Below are positions 59,501 to 64,000 of a DNA stretch of 64,000 bases, piece after piece. The translations under genes were made by a program, and so were the position numbers. This DNA comes from Saprospiraceae bacterium (GTDB lineage: Bacteria; Bacteroidota; Bacteroidia; Chitinophagales; Saprospiraceae). Position 1 is the first letter of the stretch. Each line of letters begins with the position of its first letter. The stretch covers positions 62,001 through 126,000 of the forward strand of contig JAJCYI010000139.1 in assembly GCA_029263015.1 (NCBI GenBank), given 5' to 3'. The notes below the pieces were generated by a model. It was not told where the DNA came from. It was given only the letters and a program-made list of their open reading frames with translations, and did not search any database.

Positions 59501-62454
59501 CCAAGGAGTACATTTACAGTATAATCTATTGCTCCGGGGACGGGGTCCCAGAAAAATTCAACAGTGGAAGTATTGCCATCGCAGGTGATCTGTGGTAAAG
59601 GCAGGGGCGTTTCGACATTCACCAATTGACTGGCGGTGTCAGAAATACATCCATTTTCTTCGACCCTAAGTAAAATAGGGTAACTGCCGCCGTCAGCCCA
59701 AGTGACTGTATGAGGGCCAGGGCCTGTGCCCGGCACTGCTGTCCCTCCATTGAAATCCCATGTGAAATCAGCATTTGAAGATGCATTACCAATGTAATTG
59801 ATGGTGGAAGATGCATCCAAGCAGATAGGGTCAGTGACTGTAAAGTCTGCTGTTGGCTGTGGAAAAACATTGATGACCATGGAAGAATTGTACAGACAGG
59901 TACCTTCCTCATAAGTCACCAAAATGTTGTTTGGGCCAACGTTTGCATTATCGGGGTTGAATGTTCCAGAAATAGGATTGACGCCTGGCCCAGTAAAAGT
60001 ATAAACACCTGAATCGTCGCCACCTGTTTGGGTAGCGATCAGCGTTATGGTTGACTGCGTACCGTCCAAACAGATGTCGGGTACAGGTTGTACGGTGATC
60101 GTGATTTGGGGGCAATCCTGCGCGGTGCAGGTTATTTGGGTTGTTGTATTGCCGCAAGCATTCCCTGAAATGGCTTCTACAAAAATGGAAACCTGTTCAC
60201 CAGCACTCAAGCCAGATACCAAATAGGAGGTGTCTGAAGTCATCGTTCCGAAAGGCCCAATGGCTACATTGACGTTGTATCCGTTGGCGCCGGGCACGGC
60301 GTTCCATGTAAATAAAATAATGTCCACGCTTGGACTACAATTCACAACAGGTTCAGGAAGTGGAGGATCTATTTGAACCGTGTGGCTCACCGAGGTCGAA
60401 GTGCAGCCATTGTCAGTCACCACCAAGGTTATTATCTTGCTTCCACTTGTTGCCCAGGTGACCTGGTGAGGCCCTGGCCCTGTGCCAGGGATGGCCGTTC
60501 CTCCACTGAAGTTCCAGTTAAACGTGCCACTCGTGTCCACTGCACCCAAGTAAGTGATAAGGGTTGTATCGGTCTGGCAAACGGGGGAGTCAACTTCAAA
60601 ATCAGCAATTGGAAGGGCATTGACAGAGAGGATTACACTTGTTTCATCAGAACAACTGCCTACCGTGCCAAGGATATAATAAGTCGTGGAATCGGCTGGC
60701 GAAACGATCGTGCTCGGCAATTCATTCGCTGGCGTTGCTGGGGTGGCATTATGGAAAGTTAGGGTAGCCCCAGTATTATTTAAGTCAACAATATTGAGCG
60801 AAGCCAGGTCGAATGTGTCACCTACACAAATCGAAGGTGGTGTGCCGTTTACTTGAAGGTCAGGGTCTTCCACACTACCCGTCACGGTGACTTCGGTTGT
60901 CGCAAAGCAAGCTGGGTTTAATGCATTGTTTTCAATGGTCAATGAATAAACCCCTGGTGCAGATACCAGAATAGCAGGGTCTGTACTCATAAGATTGTTA
61001 GGGCCAGTCCACATGTAATTGACGCCAACCGGGATAGACGATGCACCATTTAGAAAGAAAGAAGTATTGGTACAGCTCAAGGCCGGAGGCGGATTAGGGA
61101 AAATAAATGCCTCTGTTATTTCCTCAAACATTAAATAAGTAACCACACTATCACAACCTTGATAACTTTCAAAGGTGATGGAGTGCGGACCAGGGGGGCA
61201 ATAAATTATTCCATTTAATTCCATGCATTCACCAGGGCAGAGAGTCGTATCTGTGGTAGTAGGTGGAATGAAAATGGGTATCATTACCACATTGATGATG
61301 CTATCGCAGCCAAGCACGGATTCAAATACCACTTCGCCTGATTGGCAGACTTCCACACTACCGAGCATGATACATTCTCCTAAACAAACGAAAGTTTCGA
61401 GCACAGTCGGCGGTATCACCTCTCCGATCGTGACTGTGATGCAGTCGTCAGAAATATCGGCACAGAACGGGGCGGTAGTTCCTGCCAACAAAGTTTGTGT
61501 GGCTTGAAGATCCATGCCGACAAGTGTCTGAATTTCTCCGATTGCGATAGTCAAATAGGACAAACCACAGACATCATAGACTCCTGGGGGCTGGAACGAC
61601 ATATCCGCGGTGGGGTTGACCTGTACGATCACGCCATTTTGCGAAAGCACATAAGCATAACTATACTCTCCGGCAGGAGGCTCTTCGTTGCTTCCATTGT
61701 AGTTGGGTTCAAGGTCGAGATTTAGGCTGGGATCGCCAAAACAAGAAGACACATCGTCAGCATCGAGCGATCCGCCTTCGGCATTGCAAACGGTACATAT
61801 TTGAACGCCGCAAGAAAAATCCAGGGAAAAATTGTTCAGGGTACCGATATCAGCGGCACATATATCATTGACAGTAAGCGTCCAAGTGCCATTGGCAGGA
61901 TTTCCGGGGATGTTGAAATCGTTCAAGTTGCAAGTGGGCGCTTCGGCAGCACCGCTAACTGGATCCGAAACGCCGCCGCAGGGAACAGTGAAGCTGCCTG
62001 TCATGCAACAGGTGCCACTGAAACATGGTCCAGAAGTAGCACAATCGTATTCTGTATTATTAGTTAAGGGATTTCCGACGCCGACATCAATACACACATC
62101 GAGGTTGTCGGCATCGGTCCCACATCCACCAAAGTTGTTGTCGAGGTCGGCCATTACCAGATAATTCACACCGCTGGGTGAGGTAAGGGCCACGGAAAGA
62201 TCGCCCACCCAAGTATGGGTGATGCTGAAACAAACTTGGGTCAAAGGACAAGCTCCTAAATCATTTGGCCCATCAACGGTCACGTCAAGCGTTCCGAAAA
62301 ATGTACCATTGTCTTCAATGGGCACCGGGCAGTTGCCCGTAGTAATGCAGTCGCAAGGTTGGGCTAATAGGGGGGTGGTTACAAAAAAGAGCAGCATGAT
62401 TCCCACAAACCGTATAAATGGTCTCATTAACAAGTGTGTTTTATTCTGTTCCAA
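56545..62454 (-). CDS. Giant T9SS type B surface protein with repeated Ig-PKD-Fn3-like modules
   Basis: 1,969 residues; signal peptide within MEQNKTHLLMRPFIRFVGIM, then LLFFVTTPLLAQ (an internal start at 62427 is possible). A P-domain-like region (about 35-215; LSVALTSPSGVNYLVMADLD, GTWTLTVNDICAADIGTLNN) is followed by short C-x-G-x-C units. Then come four to five copies of a roughly 240-residue module: an Ig-like part (ICLD...GTG...F.P..AG.G...V.Y.EGNC.Y), a PKD domain (PTADFTVTDPICLDASSTIN, FTWDFNGGTAVPGTGPGPHT) and an Fn3-like part (WDPVPGAIDYTVNVLLGMGG). A SprB-like repeat (GGEPPYLYAMNGAPFGQSGA) and the type B sorting domain (VPNAFSPNGDNINDRFMIFA, ending GGVNLLR) close it. Probable adhesin. 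Confidence 0.88.
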   Translation of the reverse strand: MEQNKTHLLMRPFIRFVGIMLLFFVTTPLLAQPCDCITTGNCPVPIEDNGTFFGTLDVTVDGPNDLGACPLTQVCFSITHTWVGDLSVALTSPSGVNYLVMADLDNNFGGCGTDADNLDVCIDVGVGNPLTNNTEYDCATSGPCFSGTCCMTGSFTVPCGGVSDPVSGAAEAPTCNLNDFNIPGNPANGTWTLTVNDICAADIGTLNNFSLDFSCGVQICTVCNAEGGSLDADDVSSCFGDPSLNLDLEPNYNGSNEEPPAGEYSYAYVLSQNGVIVQVNPTADMSFQPPGVYDVCGLSYLTIAIGEIQTLVGMDLQATQTLLAGTTAPFCADISDDCITVTIGEVIPPTVLETFVCLGECIMLGSVEVCQSGEVVFESVLGCDSIINVVMIPIFIPPTTTDTTLCPGECMELNGIIYCPPGPHSITFESYQGCDSVVTYLMFEEITEAFIFPNPPPALSCTNTSFFLNGASSIPVGVNYMWTGPNNLMSTDPAILVSAPGVYSLTIENNALNPACFATTEVTVTGSVEDPDLQVNGTPPSICVGDTFDLASLNIVDLNNTGATLTFHNATPATPANELPSTIVSPADSTTYYILGTVGSCSDETSVILSVNALPIADFEVDSPVCQTDTTLITYLGAVDTSGTFNWNFSGGTAIPGTGPGPHQVTWATSGSKIITLVVTDNGCTSTSVSHTVQIDPPLPEPVVNCSPSVDIILFTWNAVPGANGYNVNVAIGPFGTMTSDTSYLVSGLSAGEQVSIFVEAISGNACGNTTTQITCTAQDCPQITITVQPVPDICLDGTQSTITLIATQTGGDDSGVYTFTGPGVNPISGTFNPDNANVGPNNILVTYEEGTCLYNSSMVINVFPQPTADFTVTDPICLDASSTINYIGNASSNADFTWDFNGGTAVPGTGPGPHTVTWADGGSYPILLRVEENGCISDTASQLVNVETPLPLPQITCDGNTSTVEFFWDPVPGAIDYTVNVLLGMGGTPTSDTSILFSGLDPGDVISIEVIANGSGPCGSSSEQANCIANDCDDNLTIEIEPINDICLDTTVTSFNLVPTITGGMGGGTLSWMGDGIIDTLAGTFDPQAGVLGENVVTAIYKEENCIYTEDFSIYVYGLPIASFTTNSPICEDDELTLSFDGPVVPGLTFNWDFGTGTAMPGTGQGPHDIIWAGNGTHTISLVVENANGCVSDIFESEIQIDAPLIAPLISCNSTTSTLEFTWPTIAGATDYQVEVLSGQIGTFTPPDTYFFDGLQPNEEVTIALTISGDGACPPITIEETCEAIDCPTIDIELMPDSTSVCISTGTLIDFEAIVIGGNGTGVESWTGDGIIDQDLGIFDPTVAGIGLHTVTFSYKEGNCSYLSSTTVEVFAEPTADFTATPTICETGSAALVYTGNAALDADFTWDLDGGILDVAQQTISWDMPGTYSLSLTVEQDGCVSQQFTQDVQVTPQLADPVIDCDVTVNTVTFNWTDVPGATDYEITVLSGPSGTYTPPGSYFVGNLMPGDEVSIQVIANGNTVCITPVVLANCTAADCPDVTIDLTPVDPLCFNAIANPLPLEAIVTGGSGTGTGTWSGPGVTNGFLNPASAGVGTHTLTYTYEENTNCIFTENMVVEIIAPPVADAGAGGTLTCLDGETDIQLGGTGNPSGSNITYLWEANFGAFPGDPTIVNPIVSLPGTYTLTVTNTDLNCSSSDIVVIEASQETPVPVISLVPISCFGQNDGAIVVNSVTGGEPPYLYAMNGAPFGQSGAFTQLVPGIYELTILDANGCQNMLTFDIQQPQELNVELVVSIEGDDNIITFGESVNMTGVVTVPGDSLDLVQWEPANLVDCDTCLDVVSTPLFQTTFSITVEDNGCSDSDAVTIFVSKERAVFVPNAFSPNGDNINDRFMIFANEDHVVQINSFLIFNRWGETVHQVLDFPPNDPSYGWNGIHRGETLNPAVFTWFIEVEFIDGSTELYEGGVNLLR

Positions 62455-62739
62455 AATACTGGACAGGGCATGCCTGAGCCAGCCATAATTGAGTGTTGGT
62501 AGTACTGGGGTTTGAGAATAGTTCTATCTAAAAAGCTTCGCACGCTGCACCTGTTTAATTTAAAAGTCAGGGCATTAGTTTTACCGTCAAGTTTTTGGAA
62601 AATTGATCATTTCATGGTGTAAGGGTCTGGAAAAAGATTGTCTCGGAATATTTTCTACTTAACAGAACTTAAGGATTAAGGAGACGCAGATTTTTTTGAG
62701 TGTACTGGAATTTCAACCATATTTTATAAAATATGTGCG

Positions 62740-62747
62740 CAAAGATA
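62740..62747 (-). promoter_or_regulatory. Candidate -7 element for the 1,969-residue protein gene
   Basis: Minus strand reads TATCTTTG (TAnnTTTG), about 285 bases before the start, implying a long leader. The 638-bp gap 62455-63092 also holds the terminator at 62953-62985; nothing else recognised. Confidence 0.35.
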
Positions 62748-62952
62748 GATTTACCCTTACTTTTTAGAGAATGAAAGCCGTTTTTTTATTGCAAAATATT
62801 GAACAAAACGGTTGTTCTAAATAATGCTTGCCTGTCGGAATAAGAAGACCTGCTGATAGATAGTGACAATTTTTTTACCAAAAAACCTTAATAGGGGAGT
62901 TGTCTGACAAGAAAGCCAACATTTACAGGAAGTTGGAATGGCCAGAAAATAA

Positions 62953-62985
62953 AAAAGGTGACGGCAATTGCTGCCGACACCTTTT
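62953..62985 (-). terminator. Intrinsic terminator of the partial T9SS protein gene
   Basis: Arms 62953-62966 (AAAAGGTGACGGCA) and 62972-62985 pair with one mismatch around a 5-nt loop; on the minus strand a T-run follows. It lies about 110 bases after the stop at 63093. Confidence 0.8.
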
Positions 62986-63092
62986 CGAAATTTTATCAAT
63001 TGCTATTATTCTTTATTTGAATTCCAAAACTTGATTGTCGCTTGCTCTATGATTTAAAATTTCTCAGTTTCAAATTTAAACACCGTTTTTAT

Positions 63093-64000
63093 TTACCTGA
63101 CAAGAAGCACATCCCCTTTTAACATTTTTTTCGACCCATCCACAAGTTCCACTTCGGCAAACCATACAAACACGCCGGGGTTCATTTCTTTTCCGTCCAA
63201 TGTGCCGTCCCAGTCTTTGCCAATGTCACCAGCAAGGTAGTCTCCATGAGAGGATACCATTTCGCCCCACCTATCGAAGACTTTAAACGAGTTGATTTTT
63301 AGAACCCTTGGACCAGGGTACAATTGAAACACATCGTTTACATTGTCACCATTTGGAGAGAAGATATTGGGTACATAAACTGCATTTTTGAATTCGACAT
63401 TAATAATCAGTTCGTCCGAAACAGAACAGCCATTGAGATAAACGGTGACGGTGAACGTTGTAGTTTCCGTCGGAGATGCCATTGGGTTCAGGCAATCGGG
63501 ACAACTCAATAGTTCTGAATTTGACCAATTGACCGAGTCGATCAAGTCTTCTGGTATGCTCAACACAGTCAATAATTGGATTGACTCACCTTCCTCTATA
63601 TGATTTCTACCAACAAGGTTAGCAGTCAGGTCAACGAACAAATCGCCCGTTGCTTCGACCTCAAAATCTGTCTCGCTTTCGCAACCCACGGCATCAATGA
63701 CTGCCAAATTATAATTGCCAGGCAGAAGGAATGGAAATGTATCTGTTTCGACAAACGGTTCGTCGTTTAACGAAAATAAAAACGGCCCAATTCCCCCATT
63801 CACATTATCGATGATGAGGGTCGTGTTTTGGCCGCTGCAATCAGGGGTTGAAAAAGATATGTTGAGTTCAGGAATATCTTGAGTGGAAATGACCACTACT
63901 TCATCGGTGCTTGAACAGCCCAGCTCAAGGTCGATAACCGTCAAAGTATAAGTTCCTGGCTCTGTGACCTCAGGCCTTAGTATGGTGGTGTTATCTGGTA
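63093..64000 (-). CDS. T9SS type B surface protein, C-terminal part only (runs off window)
   Basis: The frame is open to the window edge; about 302 residues are visible. It begins within an Ig/PKD-like repeat (PEVTEPGTYTLTVIDLELGC), followed by a SprB-like repeat (NGGIGPFLFSLNDEPFVETD), a linker (LIDSVNWSNSELLSCPDCLN) and the gliding motility-associated type B sorting domain (VPNIFSPNGDNVNDVFQLYP, then FDRWGEMVSSHGDY, ending GDVLLVR). Same C-terminal domain order as the two complete giants, so a third member of the set, next to the 1,969-residue one and in the same direction. Confidence 0.87.
   Translation of the reverse strand, partial: PDNTTILRPEVTEPGTYTLTVIDLELGCSSTDEVVVISTQDIPELNISFSTPDCSGQNTTLIIDNVNGGIGPFLFSLNDEPFVETDTFPFLLPGNYNLAVIDAVGCESETDFEVEATGDLFVDLTANLVGRNHIEEGESIQLLTVLSIPEDLIDSVNWSNSELLSCPDCLNPMASPTETTTFTVTVYLNGCSVSDELIINVEFKNAVYVPNIFSPNGDNVNDVFQLYPGPRVLKINSFKVFDRWGEMVSSHGDYLAGDIGKDWDGTLDGKEMNPGVFVWFAEVELVDGSKKMLKGDVLLVR

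Noticed and set aside
1-64000. tRNA or rRNA genes
   Set aside because: No cloverleaf with a T-loop GTTCRANYC and matching stems, and no rRNA-like stretch, was noticed by eye; a covariance scan was not possible.

Overview
The window looks like part of a Bacteroidota chromosome, most likely from the Saprospiria (Saprospiraceae-like). Seen in the sequence: several secreted proteins end in type IX secretion (T9SS) sorting domains, of type A in the endonuclease I and type B ('gliding motility-associated C-terminal domain') in three giant surface proteins. Gene starts lack obvious Shine-Dalgarno sequences, and several genes have a TAnnTTTG element upstream, the usual Bacteroidota -7 box. Gene content (icmF, DUF819, WG repeats, BNR/VPS10 repeat protein, long Lgt) fits. 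The assignment is inference from these traits; no rRNA, tRNA or CRISPR array was seen.

Layout. 1-8.3 kb: start of an outer-membrane barrel gene, a LysM glucosaminidase, a PIN/NYN-like protein, frr with a strong terminator, a DUF3843-like protein, and a BNR/VPS10-type repeat protein split by a frameshift. 8.4-11.1 kb: a compact accessory operon (GNAT-like protein, HigA-like HTH regulator, membrane-anchored TIR-like protein) with a palindromic candidate operator on its promoter. 11.2-15.3 kb: housekeeping genes (epimerase, xth, OM barrel, ribA, response regulator). 15.3-22.8 kb: a remnant of a PIN toxin-antitoxin pair, then two separate pairs of an OLD/RecF-like ATPase and a small PD-(D/E)XK-like protein, one on each side of the fused acyl-CoA mutase icmF. 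22.8-38.2 kb: metabolic and envelope genes (cyclase, MOSC, TlpA-like, DUF819, endonuclease I, GH3, dacB, lgt, ferritin) and a ParA ATPase with a ribbon-helix-helix partner. 38.2-45.2 kb and 56.5-64 kb: two complete giant T9SS type B repeat proteins and the end of a third. Between them lie grpE-dnaJ, a TPR protein, an AT-rich gene with a C-terminal PD-(D/E)XK-like nuclease, a WG-repeat protein, an S9 peptidase and an intact PIN/DUF6364 toxin-antitoxin pair.

The least explained content is of two kinds. First, candidate defence or conflict modules: the HTH-GNAT-TIR operon, the two ATPase+nuclease pairs beside icmF, and the 614-residue nuclease gene. Second, the intergenic DNA is unusually rich in structured repeats: paired REP/BIME-like hairpins at three or four loci, a 230-bp element with inverted ends at 27.3 kb, a 26-bp element found twice in opposite orientation, a nested 200-bp palindromic element at 49.8 kb, a perfect 30-bp inverted repeat between grpE and dnaJ, and two hairpins that share a 23-bp core but have unrelated outer stems.

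Limits: all calls come from reading the sequence and recalling family motifs; no database search, structure prediction or alignment was run.
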